Shown here one piece after another: positions 24,963-37,133 of a stretch of 64,000 nt of DNA (its first letter is position 1; each line of letters begins with the position of its first letter). The stretch is from positions 1,922,001 through 1,986,000 of the forward strand of contig JAGYXB010000653.1 in NCBI GenBank assembly GCA_022495005.1. Reading direction: 5' to 3'. The DNA comes from Rhyacophila brunnea. Lineage: Eukaryota; Arthropoda; Insecta; Trichoptera; Rhyacophilidae. The notes beneath the pieces were generated by a model. The model was given only the letters and a program-made list of their open reading frames with translations. It searched no databases and was not told where the DNA came from. A program made the translations under genes and the position numbers.

Positions 24963-25329
24963 AAGTATTATATGTATGCAAATATTAATAAAATTAAAAA
25001 AATAAGGTTAATTTCTTGTGCTTTTCATTATTAATTCTGTTAAACAAAACCGCCAGCAAATCATCTTTCATTATTAACTCTTCTATCAAAAAAGTAAGGT
25101 TACTTATCATTCGGCAGTGTTGCCGTATTTCAAATAATTCCAGCGTTGCAAAGTGTCAAATATGATATTTTCATTGGATTTTAGGGGTAAATTTTAATAA
25201 TAAAAAAACATCCGTAGCAGTGGAGCACTATAAAAATTTTTGGTGCTCCGGCTCAGCTCCCGCTCAGGATAAAACCCCATTGCTCCGCTGTTCCGTACTC
25301 CTGCTCCGAGCTCCGCTCCATCACTCTGG
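24906..25329. repeat. GC-rich GGAGC/GCTCC repeat blocks
   Basis: Two GC-rich blocks, 24906-24962 and 25207-25329, are built of GGAGC or GCTCC words and separated by ordinary AT-rich DNA. The right block ends CTCCATCACTCTG, in reverse complement CAGAGTGATGGAGC, which looks like a hAT-type terminus. The left block resembles the same end in the same orientation, so a simple TIR pair is not formed. Possibly two partial hAT-type MITEs. Confidence 0.4.
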
Positions 25330-27349
25330 TTTTATGTCATTCTCGGAAAAGTAGAATATGCAAAGAACGACTAGTTAATTGATATGTTTATTTTGAACTT
25401 CTTGATTCAAAGGTTTGATATCAACTGATTAATAATATCATGTTCTTGTAATGAGTACTTAAAATCGTTAGTTAGATTTTCTGTTATTAGATGTTACTAT
25501 AAATGTGTATTAATTAATTATAAACATTTTTTTCAAATCAAGCGTACAATATGATCGAGCTGGTAACTGAATTGTTTCGTGAAATTTGCTATTTAAAGTT
25601 AACAATTATTGCTTACAACGATCTATGAATCTTGTTGGGTCTGTAAGTCTTCTGGTGTAATTGGCCCTTAAAAAAATATTCAGTATATATATTTATTTAA
25701 ATGTAGTGACAATCGTACGTGACTGAAATGAAACTTTTTGTTTCGCTCTCATAATCACCCATATTCTTAATTTTCATTATTGACATCGTCTTTTTGTTAC
25801 ACACCATTCGGATTAACTATACCGCTTAAACCACTATATCACTCGTATAACACACACACTGAAACAGCTTTTTCCAATGACATAACATCCTGACTTTCTT
25901 GAAAACGCTGAAGACTTATGGTTTTTGGCTGAGCGAGTACACACTGCAAAACAAACAATACTAAATTATTATCAAAATAATTATTAATGAAAACACTTAA
26001 GCGAATTTCCGCCACGTGGCATAGATTTATGATTAATACAAGAAAGTACTTTTTCTTTTTAAGAAGAGACTTAAACTGATAACAGTGTAGGACGAACTTG
26101 CAAATATTATTTTTTACAGAGATGTATTCAAAGGCGGACATTTAGGAATTTGTAAAAGTGATATTATGATGCTCACTATATTTGCTTACTTATAACTCTT
26201 TTTAATTTCAAATTCTCTTTCTACTGCATACGATTTAATATCTATATTGGTAACTATCAGTGGCAAAGGGTGACTTTTGGAAAGAGGTAAGCTGTGGAAA
26301 TCAGAGAAAAAGAGCACACTTGTCAGGTAACTTACGGGAAATAAGAAGATAATACTTAGGATAATACTACTGATGAATAGGTGCACACTAATGACAACGA
26401 CACACTGGTCATAGGTTTCACCGCAGAATTTGTCAAATTATTTAAATCACTTATAGCAGTAGAATTTCACGCATAGTTTTCTTTACCAAACAATACGCAT
26501 CGCCAACAAAAAAGTTTGTTTAATGTATAACTGCCAGTTAAAAACAAATATTTATCATATAAATTGTTGTGAAAATGTCTAATATAAGTTTTTTTGCTGT
26601 ATTCAAATCCAAATGAACCCTTGGAAAGTCAAGCTTTGATAATTTTTAATTTTTGAAGAAACGTCAATTGGGAATGATTGTTTTAAATGCAATCATTCGC
26701 ACATTTTCTATCGGGACACTATACAATTTAATAAAAACTTATATATTTAAAGCACTGGCGAATGATTTCGGTACAATATGAGATAATTTATCCACATTCA
26801 AAACACAATACATAACACACTGAATTTTGTATTATAAAATAAACCTTTATCACCGCTTTGAAATGTCAAAATGACATGAATTGTGAATAGCATGTTATGT
26901 TTGTCTATGACTGAAGTAACCTAAATAATAATCGCGAATTAATACAATATTTATTTTTAATAACAATTTTTAAATTTTATGTGATCGAACACAATAGTTA
27001 TTATTTTTTTTAATCATCCTTATTATTTATTATTTGCTTTTAAAGATACGCATAAACAATAAACAAATCAACATAGAGCATAAGCTTGTCTGCTTACGCT
27101 TCCGAGTCGGGAACAAAAACGCAGACATGCATGAAGTTAGCAACTGAATTGCGGTAGAAAATTCGGCTTGGATTATCGTTGAAATAATTCTAAAAATAGC
27201 ACTCACGTTGTGATGTTCCGTCACTTATTTTTGATTCGAAACTTGACTAAATTAAACGCTCTACTTATAAATAACAACGATTGATGACAATCAATATTTT
27301 TATTATAATTTACAATATAGATATTTATTTATTTAAATTAAATACTTGA
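25330..27349. other. No supported gene
   Basis: AT-rich DNA. ORFs of 100 (25839-26141, -), 66 and 64 codons have no domain and their composition follows the background. Confidence 0.4.
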
Positions 27350-27400
27350 AAATAGAAGGTAAGCTTTAAATAATCGCTTAGTATGGAGCCTTCACCACTG
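27350..27400 (-). repeat. Dispersed repeat I, copy 2
   Basis: On the minus strand CAGTGGTGAAGGCTCCATAC, GCGATTATTTAAAGC and ACCTTCT match the copies at 1605-1718 and 47717-47830. The distal part is not alignable by eye. Confidence 0.45.
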
Positions 27401-28458
27401 GTGACTATTAATTGTTATATTTGATAATTTACATATTTTTTGAAACCAAGACTTTTATTAATTTATTATATATCATATTCATCCATATTTTATACTTTTT
27501 TGAATAGTCGTATTGGTTAACCTTAACTAAAAATATATATATAAAATCAGTACTAGTTAAAAATATTGGACTGAAAGCTTTTGGTGATCACAGATTGTTT
27601 TAGTGTATGAATAAATTTATTAATAATTATATATTATTCTCTTCATTAACGCAATGATATATTGCAGTATCGGCAATTTTTTTCATTATATAAAATAATG
27701 TATTACTACAATAATTGTAACACCAAATGGCTTTTTACTTGAGTGCAGCCCAAATAATTATTTTTACTTCAATCTACAATGCAAAATGATATTCAGCTAT
27801 TTTATTATTCAGCATTTGTAACGTTTTTTCAGCATAATTTTGATATACTTAAGATCAGTCTTCGGATAATATGGTTTTCTTTAACGTTTTTGGAATATTA
27901 TAATATATGGATTGTAATACACTAAATTATTTATTATTACATCTCTTTTCTTCCTCTCTTGTGTTGTCAATAATTGCTAAAAAGAATATGGAATTAGTAA
28001 AACACATTGGCTGTAATTCTATTCCCGTTTGTTAAAACACTTTGTATAATACCTAGGTTTATTGTATTCCAAATTATGTAGGTATGATTCATATAAATTT
28101 ATTGTGAATGTAATCATTGTTTTATATTCATTCGTATAGTTTCAGCAGATGTGTAGGGTCAATACTCTACCATCCGCATGACTTAATTAATAATTACAAT
28201 GTGTCTTGCAACATAATATTGTTAAAATTGTAAAACAAGCAATTTATGTGAATCAATCAAATTTTAACAGAAAGCTAATTTAGGAAAAATAATTTAATAA
28301 TTCAATTATTCACCAATATTGCAACCTAATAAATAATGCTATTTAAGTTTTCTATGATATGCACAAAAGTTGTTTATATAAAAATCAATCTTATACAATT
28401 ATTAAAGCTGCATAATTGTTCAAATTAAAATCAATTATTTTTAATTTAAAAACGAATC
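27401..28458. other. No supported gene
   Basis: AT-rich DNA without an ORF above 60 codons or a recognised repeat. Confidence 0.4.
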
Positions 28459-28827
28459 ATGCGTTACACAATAAAGCATGATTATCAGAATATTCAAGTA
28501 GCGATAGCAGCATTTTCTATTCTATCGAATCACTATAAAAATACGCAGTACATGAAATCAATATTGTCAGTCAGTTATCAAAGATTTAACCGTAAGGTTA
28601 TCGATCGCTCCGCCCAATCAAATCTCGTAATCACCAGAACGCACACTCGTGATTTCACTCAGCTAAATTATAAATCTGTAAACTTACCTGTAATAATTAA
28701 ATTGATATTTATTTGGAAGGAGATAATAAAACCAGGGTTCATTTCATTCACGCACCAAACTCTGAGTAATTCATTTGGGGAGTCAAACCAACCTACCCTG
28801 CCTGTTCCTACACCATCTCACTTCTAA
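28459..28827 (+). CDS. Unassigned 122-codon ORF
   Basis: The longest open frame in the window that does not overlap a transposable element. It starts with ATG at 28459 (MRYTIKHDY) and ends TPSHF. The protein is mixed and mildly basic, with one hydrophobic stretch (PVIIKLIFIW, near residues 76-85), no signal peptide and no motif I recognise. The second half (28590-28810) is less AT-rich than its flanks. On the opposite strand a consensus splice donor, CAGGTAAGT, lies at about 28683-28691, so part of the segment could be an antisense exon instead. In 64 kb of AT-rich DNA one frame this long can arise by chance. Confidence 0.2.
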   Translation: MRYTIKHDYQNIQVAIAAFSILSNHYKNTQYMKSILSVSYQRFNRKVIDRSAQSNLVITRTHTRDFTQLNYKSVNLPVIIKLIFIWKEIIKPGFISFTHQTLSNSFGESNQPTLPVPTPSHF

Positions 28828-29977
28828 AGATGTAATAAACATTTTATTTAAATTATTATATATAACAGACAACATTCTTTTAGAAAAGCTATGTATTATC
28901 GTATAGTAATTTCAAACAGAAAATGAAATATTTCGGAGTTCTTTTTTTGTTTATAAATTTCTTTGTAGCGTTGTATAACTCTCTCGGCGCAAAGAAACGG
29001 AAATAAGTTATTTTTCATTTGCCCCTTGAGGTATAAAACTGTCTGAAAACGTGTGTTTACAACTTTCTTTTAGTGGGTTGGTATATATAAAATATTTGCA
29101 AAAGACATAAATAAAACAATATTTTGCGGCACCAATGTACAGATTGATAAAATTCAACACGGTATCATAGAGTTATTTTATACGTAATTATCATTGTTTA
29201 CGCTACCTACATTTAACATATCCGTCGAAAAATTAATTTTATTTTACTGACTATCATTATTTTAAAGTTTTAATTCAAAAAAAAAAATAACAAATTATTA
29301 AATATCTACTTATTTAATGGGAATCCTCGTTAGAATCTCGTAACATCCAATATTACAAAATATACATATATGAGTACTTTCTGTACGATAATTTAAAAAA
29401 TGATTTCGTATATTTTTTGAATATTTATTTCTACTACTAACTCCATGGGTATATATAATATATACTTAATATTATACAATCCTTCTATATCAGAAAAAAA
29501 TATTTTAATTACGTCAATCGCAATTCTGCGGGTTTCAAGATGCCCTTTCAGAAAACGGGTGAAGTGTTGCATGCATATAGATACTCCGTAGTCATGCTTT
29601 TTACTTATAAGGTATAAGTATGTATTTATTTAATAACTAATAAATTATACGATTATTTTGATTAGGCTCTTGGATTCTTTGGTTATATTCCCAATTGGTG
29701 ATTATTACTTTTTTAAATTTTCAATAATTTTTATTTCTCTATTCACTATTAACTTGCATTATGTAAAAAAAATGATTTTTTTAAATATCAGTTTTGTGCT
29801 TGAGTTTAGAAATTTTATATGTAAAGCGTTTGTCAAAATTATATGTTACCGAATTACTAAACAAATACACACATAAACACAAAGAATATATCATTAACAA
29901 GAGGTCCAGGGTTAGTGTTTACACAATTCAAGCATAAATTTTTGCACTACATAATATAAGTACATGATAATATTATG
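28828..29977. other. No supported gene
   Basis: AT-rich DNA; the 72-codon ORF at 29658-29876 is a run of F/I/K codons from T-rich sequence. Confidence 0.4.
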
Positions 29978-30232
29978 CCCACGATAGCTAAACGGCTTAC
30001 GTGTCTGCTTATATTTATAATATCGTGGGTCCCAGGTCCAAATCCTGGGTCTAAAAAATACATATATTGTTTTTCAATTTGTGTTTGAGTCAGAGTATGG
30101 ACCTAATAGGTTGAGCAAGTGGCTGACATCTATTTCTCTTAAAAACGAAAACATGTTAATCCAATCCCCACTCTATGGAGACCCATACCATCTTATTGGG
30201 ATCGGACATGGTCATCATAAATAATAATAATA
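29978..30232 (+). mobile_element. SINE-2 copy
   Basis: Aligns end to end with 14468-14722. It has the tRNA-like head CCCACGATAGCTAAACGGC, a decayed B box GGTCCAAATCC, the body words GAGTATGGACCTAATAGG and GAGCAAGTGGCTGACATC, and the end GGATCGGACATGGTCAT. Here the tail is an AAT repeat instead of GAA. TAATATTATG beside the head and TAATATTATTATG after the tail may be the TSD, but low complexity makes this uncertain. Confidence 0.8.
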
Positions 30233-30897
30233 TTATTATGCAGACACCCCAGACTAGTTCAATCATTTTTTATTAAACTGACACATAGTTTTTTTAACAA
30301 GCCAATTATCAACCACTTAGGCGTCCATTTCAAATGGAGTGTGGAATAAAATTTTGTTTATACTTCTTGCAATAAAGGGTGTATTAGCTAATAAAATTCA
30401 GCATTATTGTGCTTATTTGAAAATAAAATTAAACAAAAACACAATAACATCGTTTACCACAAATAATATTTAATTGTAAACTTAGCGGTCTTTAAAAATA
30501 ATTATAAAATGCAGTACCAACTTAATACTAGAATAGTATTTTGGCATTTTATTTAAGATACTTGTTTAAATTGTTTACCATACGACAAAATATAACTACA
30601 GTAAATGTATATGTATTAAATTTATATCTTTGTCGTGCCATAAAGGTAGCCATGATTTCTAGTCTATACGTTAGATACGAGTAACATGACTTCGGTGTTT
30701 GCAGAAGCTCGTATAGAAAGAACCTTACTTTCATACTGTTGTCCGTGATATTATTTAGGATTTATATAGGTAGCAATTTTCTTGATTTATTTATGACGAT
30801 AATAATATTATAATCTTAAAATTATTATGAAACTGTAACACTAAAAACTACTAGAAGTCTTTGTATAACTATGTAGCCATGAGTCGCGAGATCGAAC
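30233..30897. other. No supported gene
   Basis: AT-rich DNA. A 61-codon ORF at 30549-30734 (-) has no recognisable domain. Confidence 0.4.
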
Positions 30898-30901
30898 TTA
30901 A

Positions 30902-31077
30902 GCGTCGGTTAGACGCTTATGCTTTATCACAAGCTTTTCTGCGCAAACCGGTTTGTATCGGGAAGCCTGTGTGTATGGACGGGAAAACTATAGCTCGCGC
31001 AAACCGAAAAGCGATGTAAAAGTAGTTTGCACAAACTATTATACCGCTCAGGCAAGATGCTGCCGTCTAGCCGGCAC
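30902..31077. mobile_element. TTAA-flanked TIR mini-element
   Basis: TTAA at 30898-30901 and 31078-31081 brackets a 176-bp GC-richer segment. Its ends read GCGTCGGTTAGACG (30902-30915) and, in reverse complement, GTGCCGGCTAGACG (31064-31077), 11 of 14 identical. A TTAA duplication is the hallmark of piggyBac; a PIF/Harbinger-type 3-bp TSD within the same letters is also possible. No coding capacity. Confidence 0.5.
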
Positions 31078-31081
31078 TTAA

Positions 31082-34000
31082 CAGCTAGTCAAAACAAGCA
31101 TAGTATTATTTTTTTAATCTATTATATCCAGTACGAGGCTTGGGAGCTTGAGAAAACTTGAGCTAACAATAACTTACCATTCTTTGTAAAAAAAAGTAAC
31201 CATGTTAATACAACTTAGATTCTGTAGAAGCTCATATGGTTCGCTTAGAATCGAACAGGGTAATTTGTCATTTTTATCTGGTTATAACATTAAAAAAAAA
31301 TAAGTACAAAATCTAAACTAAACGTTCTTTTTATCGTCATTTTCGAGGTATGACAAATTTTGGTAGTAATGATTTAATTTTAATTTTAATTTAATTTAAT
31401 TAAGTAAGCAAATCGTTTATTCTTAATGCTTCTTACAATTATTATTATTAACCGCCAATGAAACGACCAAACAAAATGGCTCAGGAAGGCATGTTTACAC
31501 TTTAGTAGGCTTGCTTCACATTCACAATTACGAAATCAGTAAGCGAGGAAAAAATATGGTTGTTATATTTCAATTTAAATAATGAAAAACAAATGGCTAG
31601 TCATCATATAATATAATATATAGTTAAATACTATTACTGCGTTTTAAACATAAACGAACACGGATTTTAAAATATATATGAACATAATATTATAACAAAA
31701 CTAAAAAAATATATTTTTAAAAACTAAATTTTTAACATAACGTTAGCTTTTATCAGTTATAATTTGCATCTTATTCTTGCTATAATTACATAATATTATA
31801 TCGAGTCGATATTATTGACAATATTGAAAATAATATTATATATTTCCTGATGTTCTACCATATACTGTTTAATATATTATGAATTAAAATGTCTTATGCT
31901 TCATGATTAAAAACTCTAAATATACTTTATACATTTGCAATTTACATAAATTTACACATTCCTTTACGCCATCACTCCATTAAAATTAATTTCACACTTT
32001 TCTTCTCCATGAAATAAAATAATCGCGCATGAAACATTTTCTACGAAGAACTATAATATTTCTTCGTAAGTTCACAAGTAGATGCATCCTTTTGTACAGC
32101 CTTAAGATTAAAAACTGTATATTAATTCATTTGTAAAAAAAAATGACAAATCAAACTTAATAATCGTGGTTTTTTCAATTACGCTTTTTAAATTTACATT
32201 TATAGGCTCAAGAAATATTAGAAATAAATAAAGAACGTAAAGTGCCATTGCACTATTTTCACTCCAAGATTGACCACACTATGATTACAACGTTAACTAT
32301 ATTGCTGACTGTGATAAAAAGGATTTCAAGTTATACACATTTATATTTTTTATAAAAATCGATGTTTTTTAAAATAGACAAAAAAAATATTAAAACTTTG
32401 AATTAGTCAAAAATCTCTTAAGTGATGCTTAGAAAACTTAATAAACTAAATTTTATTAATAAATATGACCATAAAATATATGTAGTAATAGGGTGCGGTC
32501 CGATTCAACAAATTCACATTTTATTACATTTTTTACAATTGTAAGTTTATCTTTGACTTAAAATAAAAAATATTTTTCTTTTTAATGTTTTCAGATACAT
32601 ATGTATTAATTAATAGAGTTGAAATTGTAAATTATCAAAAAAATCTCAAATTGCAAGCTTCGTATTTTTCCGCTAGGTGCCTCTTTAAAAAAGGCTCAAT
32701 AAAGGCTTCACCTTAATTGCGAATTACGATGGTAATGATAGTTTTGATAATCTTTGAATGCAATGCGGTAACCTATTTCCAATAATTGATTTCAATTTCG
32801 TTATAATTATTACAATTTACTCAATAATATATGCAGCAATAAACATTTCTTACAAACAGTTTACAATATTGTATTTGAATTATGATCAACAACCAAAACT
32901 ACTATCGAAGTTTACTGTTTTTGTGTCACAGCCCGACTATTATAGTGGGCCTTGCATATACATCAACAATGAGAAATTATTTAAACAGACGTTATAAGAA
33001 TATTTGTTAAGTGCTTAACTTAATAGGTTTATTCGTTGGGTACATTTTATTAAAAACAACAGGTAATTTAACCAAACTATGTTGTTTAAAATGTGTATAT
33101 ATCTTACATATTATATTTATATACATCTTAAGAAGAATTTGTGATCTGTAATTTTTGAGAGATTAAAATATAATTCGTTTTCTTTCTTCATGACAATATT
33201 TAATTGCAACATTCGTATCTAACTAAATAACCGTCCAAACGCTTACACATAAATTTTAAACGTATTACGTGAAATCATTAATCAAAATTACCGATTCTCT
33301 ATCCTTAAAAAAATATTTCATATTTAAGCCGCATTCTTAAAACTATAAGAAATTTTAAATTTTACCGTCAAAAAATTGTTGATTCTTAGGAAAATTATTA
33401 ATTCGCAGCTATAAAAATCAAAATTAGTCACCTCTTTTAAGCAAGAGACTATTAAGACTCATTTCGGAAGATCTCAAGAGTTCTTGAAATTCAAACATTC
33501 CTAGAAATTAGATTTTTTAGATTAGTTTTACGAGAATCAAAAACAGTCAAAAAATCAGAACTCTTTAACTGCGCAACGTGATGGCTGTAACTTTATTATT
33601 AATAAATTTGGTATTAAGAGAAGAAAAAACTATATTTTTTTAAGTGATCATAAATTTTAATAACATACAAACAATATTTTTTTAAAAGCTACACTAACAT
33701 ACTACACTATTTCTCTCTCAAATAATATAATAAATGAATAAATTTCTTGGTAAAATTTTCACTGTGATGGGCGGTTAAAAATAATTAAAATTTTGATCGT
33801 CACACCTTCACTTATATTTTAGTTTATAGTGTAAAATCAAAATTCATATTTACTATTTGAACCTTTTTATTCATTTGCCAAAAAAATAGTTTTGTTAAAT
33901 AATATCGGCGAGTTAAAGTACGTTAAATGACTCAAGAATCAAATCAACGTTAGTATCTGTTCTTAATATTTTTTAATAATATGATTGATTGCCAATAATG

Positions 34001-34753
34001 ACGGAATTTGAGGTAACTCATTATTATCACGATGCATCGAAAAATTCATCAGTAAATCATAAACGAATGGATTGCGTTGGTTGTAGGTTGATATGTCCCA
34101 AAAAATATTATATAAATTCACGTACCTACGTTAGTTTCATTATAATAATTATTCCACTCTCTGGTGTGTAATTTTTAATTTAAAAGACCGTTTCAGCTCT
34201 CTCGAGTGACGCTATAACAATGCATTTCTATTTCTCGCATTTACGCGAGACCAACACAAAAATGGAATATGTGTTTGTTTTATTTCACGGCAAAATTTTA
34301 ACATTTTTCCTAACAATAATTCAAGTTGTAAACGCGTTTGCAAATACATTTTTTTTAATTGCATATTAAATATTAATAAAACATTCTTCATAATCCATTT
34401 CATACAAGAATTTTACAAAAAATAAACCTTTTTAATGCAGATGAAATATTCTATAGTAAATATTTTATAAAATGTATGTCCTAATATTTTCAGACGATAA
34501 AAACAGCTTAGTATATATTCAAAAAAATATGTGGCTGGCAAATTAACTAACATAGATAATATTTTTATTACACTTTTCACCTTGGATACAATAAAAGAAA
34601 ATTTTACTCGAACGTAGTAAAATTGCCTACTTATCCACTGCCAAGATAAATTCTGCATTAAATTAGACAACATTAACATATTTGTCGACAACTTTGTATT
34701 TCCGAATGAAAAACTTAATATTTACTACTTGCAATACATTAGATAATAAAATT
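31082..34753. other. No supported gene
   Basis: AT-rich DNA. ORFs at 32758-32997, 33989-34171, 34212-34403 and 34413-34691 are 60-92 codons and show no domain. No recognised repeat. Confidence 0.4.
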
Positions 34754-35020
34754 ATCATCATCAGCCTAGATTAATTTAATTCTGGGTAAACGTCTCACTG
34801 AGCTGATTCAATTCTTCTCATTGTCACGTATTTCTACAGAACTTAACAATCCAGGTAATTCAGTGGCCTCTAAGTACATATTTAGAAAGTATTCTACCTC
34901 TTGGGTACTAATTTATGACTAGATTTTCTCAATTCAATCCAATCATATGCTCTTGTTTGTCCACCTGTCCATAATTCTTTTTTGTCCTCACAGAAGCTTT
35001 TTATTAGCACTTTAGGATAT
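34754..35020 (-). pseudogene. Decayed LINE 3' end, same family as 52146
   Basis: Begins ATCATCATCAGCC on the plus strand (a GAT-type tail on the coding strand). It then shows TTGTCACGTATTTCTACAGAACTT, ATCCAG...AGTGGCCTCTA and CTTGGGTACTA, which align in order with the 52146-52440 copy. Reading frames are destroyed; an old insertion. Confidence 0.6.
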
Positions 35021-35724
35021 CTCTAACGACTTGATTATGGTCCATTGTATTATATCCTTGTTTTTATCTGGCCAGTTTGTTTAGCTGATTTTTACCTTCT
35101 GATATTTTACAAAGTAGGTACTACATACATATGTATCACATTAAATAATTTTACTAATTTACAGAAACATTCAGAATTTAGTTAAATAAACTGTCTTATA
35201 AAACTATATATTCATTACTTATTCATAAGTGTAATAAAGTAAACAAAGGTAGGTTTAGCTTATATTTGGAAGTATAAAAACCACACGCATTATCAAGACA
35301 CCAAAGGTAAAACCTCGCGTTAATTTATCCCTGGTTACTTTTTTATTACAGTTTTATGGCTTCACAGGTATAGATATTCGGTTTTCCTATAAAGATACCT
35401 TTAAAATTTTCTCATTCACATTCATCAAATAACTTGAGTCAATAAATCTAAAAATTTAATGAAACTCAGAAAAAACGATTGTTTTATAATTATTATTAAC
35501 GGTTTTCTTAAGATCTTTTCTTTCTTTTCTTTTCTGTACTTATATTATATTATCCGAAGTCGTCAATGATTGTATCCATCGTTTCCATATACATATTTTG
35601 AAGATTTAAATCAAGGTGGAGTACCAAGTTCATTCCATTTTCTTAGAATCTTGAGCTAGGACGTTCTTTTTCTGCATGGGACGCCTTTTCTTGAATGATA
35701 TGATAATGAATTCTTAGCGCTTGG
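35021..35724. other. No supported gene
   Basis: AT-rich DNA. A pyrimidine run (TTTCTTTCTTTTCTTTTC) lies around 35518-35536. Confidence 0.35.
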
Positions 35725-35878
35725 CCACAGTGACGGGCGGGCAACGGCGTGGCGGCGTCTTGCGAATCTCAAACGTATAACTGTGTGTATTATGCCCCAA
35801 AACAGACACTGTCTACGAACATTTTACACTCGGTTATACGTTTGAGTTGCGCAACACGCCGCCGCCCGCGCGACCACT
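35725..35878. mobile_element. GC-rich short MITE
   Basis: A 154-bp element whose left arm (CAGTGACGGGCGGGC, then CTCAAACGTATAAC at 35767-35780) is matched by the reverse complement of the right arm (TAGTGGTCGCGCGGGC, then CTCAAACGTATAAC). The arms are about 55 bases each around a short loop. No clear TSD. A LINE insertion begins 59 bases downstream. Confidence 0.6.
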
Positions 35879-35936
35879 ACGTTCTTGCACTTATGGATTT
35901 AAGTAGTACAAAACTTAAATCTATAATAATTTAGAT

Positions 35937-36982
35937 AGCCGTGATAAGTGCTCTCTACACCAATACAGAGTGTCGCGTAAGAGCAGCCGGAACATCCTCT
36001 GACCTCTTTGAAATCACGTCAGGAGTCAAGCAAGGATGTGTACTTGCGCCCTTTCTTTTTATCATTATGATGGATTTCATAATGCGTAAGACGGTTTGCC
36101 CCGACAGTGGGATACGCCTACATCATGATGACACAAGCGATCTATGCGAAGAAAGACTGTGCGACTTGGAGTATGCAGACGACGCAGTCGTGTTTGACTC
36201 GACTATCGAAAGGTTGGAGGTGACCGTAAACAGGCTAGCCGTGAACTCGATGCGTGCGGGTCTTCATCTGAATGCCGCTAAGACCAAATCCATGTGCAGT
36301 GCTGCTTGCATCGACGCCGACACTCCTCTGCGGGTTTCTGGTCTGCCCGTCGAGCTGGTGTCCAGATTCAAGTACTTGGGTGCCACGGTTGCCGATGATG
36401 GTGGTATTTCTAGTGAGCTTGGAATCCGCATGGGTGTGGCGGGCTCTGCGTTCAACCAACTTGGAGTCGCATGGAGGTCAAGGCTGTATTCTGTGAGGAC
36501 CAAATGTCGTTTGTTTAACGCGTGCGTGCTACCTGTGCTCCTGTATGGCTGTGAGACATGGCATCTTACTAAGCTTCAAGAGTCTCGGCTTTTGAGCTTT
36601 GAGAATCGATGTCTCCGCAGAATCTTAGGGGTACATTGGTACGACCGCGTTACAAATATCCGAGTTCGTGAGCAGACACAACAGCCTTCGGTGATTGAAA
36701 TTATCCTGAAGAGACGATTCACGTGGCTGGGACATGTATTCCGGATGCCGCCAAAGAGTGCGGCACTTCGTACCCTTGTGGCACAGCCTCAAGGGTTCTG
36801 TCGCCGTGGCCGGCCCTCCCTCACCCTGCAGCGATGCTACAAAAGCGACCTACGTGCTGCAGGTCTGACATGGCGGGAGGCACAGGAGTTGGCGATGGAC
36901 CGAGGGAAGTGGCGCCAACTTGTGATTGCCCTATGCCCCAATGTTGGGACGTGACAGGGTGAAAGAAGAGAAGAAGAAAAAG
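35937..36982 (+). mobile_element. 5'-truncated LINE with GAA-rich tail and 9-bp TSD
   Basis: A perfect 9-bp TSD, AATTTAGAT, lies at 35928-35936 and 36983-36991. The element opens inside the reverse-transcriptase domain, runs through the rest of ORF2, and ends GAAAGAAGAGAAGAAGAAAA. A short-repeat tail instead of plain poly(A) is typical of RTE- and CR1-like clades. Decayed relatives lie at 16713, 37918 and 57775. Confidence 0.85.
35941..36954 (+). CDS. LINE reverse transcriptase, C-terminal part (partial, uninterrupted)
   Basis: A 337-residue frame of much higher GC than its surroundings. SGVKQGCVLAPFLF (27-40) is the RT motif preceding the catalytic box, YADD (78-81) the catalytic motif with two metal-binding Asp, LHLNAAKTK (108-116) and FKYLGATV (143-150) the following RT motifs. 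The C-terminal region has YGCETWHLT, LRRILG and WLGHVFRM (262-269), the arrangement found in RTE-like and related LINEs. The frame is already open when the element begins at 35937, so the GTG at 35941 is not a true start. The endonuclease and N-terminal RT are missing, so the fragment cannot move alone. The absence of stops plus an exact TSD indicates a young insertion. Confidence 0.88.
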   Translation: MISALYTNTECRVRAAGTSSDLFEITSGVKQGCVLAPFLFIIMMDFIMRKTVCPDSGIRLHHDDTSDLCEERLCDLEYADDAVVFDSTIERLEVTVNRLAVNSMRAGLHLNAAKTKSMCSAACIDADTPLRVSGLPVELVSRFKYLGATVADDGGISSELGIRMGVAGSAFNQLGVAWRSRLYSVRTKCRLFNACVLPVLLYGCETWHLTKLQESRLLSFENRCLRRILGVHWYDRVTNIRVREQTQQPSVIEIILKRRFTWLGHVFRMPPKSAALRTLVAQPQGFCRRGRPSLTLQRCYKSDLRAAGLTWREAQELAMDRGKWRQLVIALCPNVGT

Positions 36983-37133
36983 AATTTAGATTCAAATCCC
37001 ATCAAGTAGGTACCTTCGGTCGCTAGTATTGATATGACATTATCTTAATATCCCTCACAACATATTAAAATTATTGACAGATTCAAAAATATCTTCACCT
37101 GCTGCACATGCTTTGCTATTAAAACCTTTATAC

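Noticed and set aside
26861..26885. AATGTCAAAATGACAT, resembling the palindromic core of family C
   Set aside because: Only about 15 bases match and the flanks do not align with any family C copy.
36235..36503. Several 74-79-codon frames overlapping the LINE at 35937
   Set aside because: They are shadow frames produced by the GC-richer reverse-transcriptase coding sequence.
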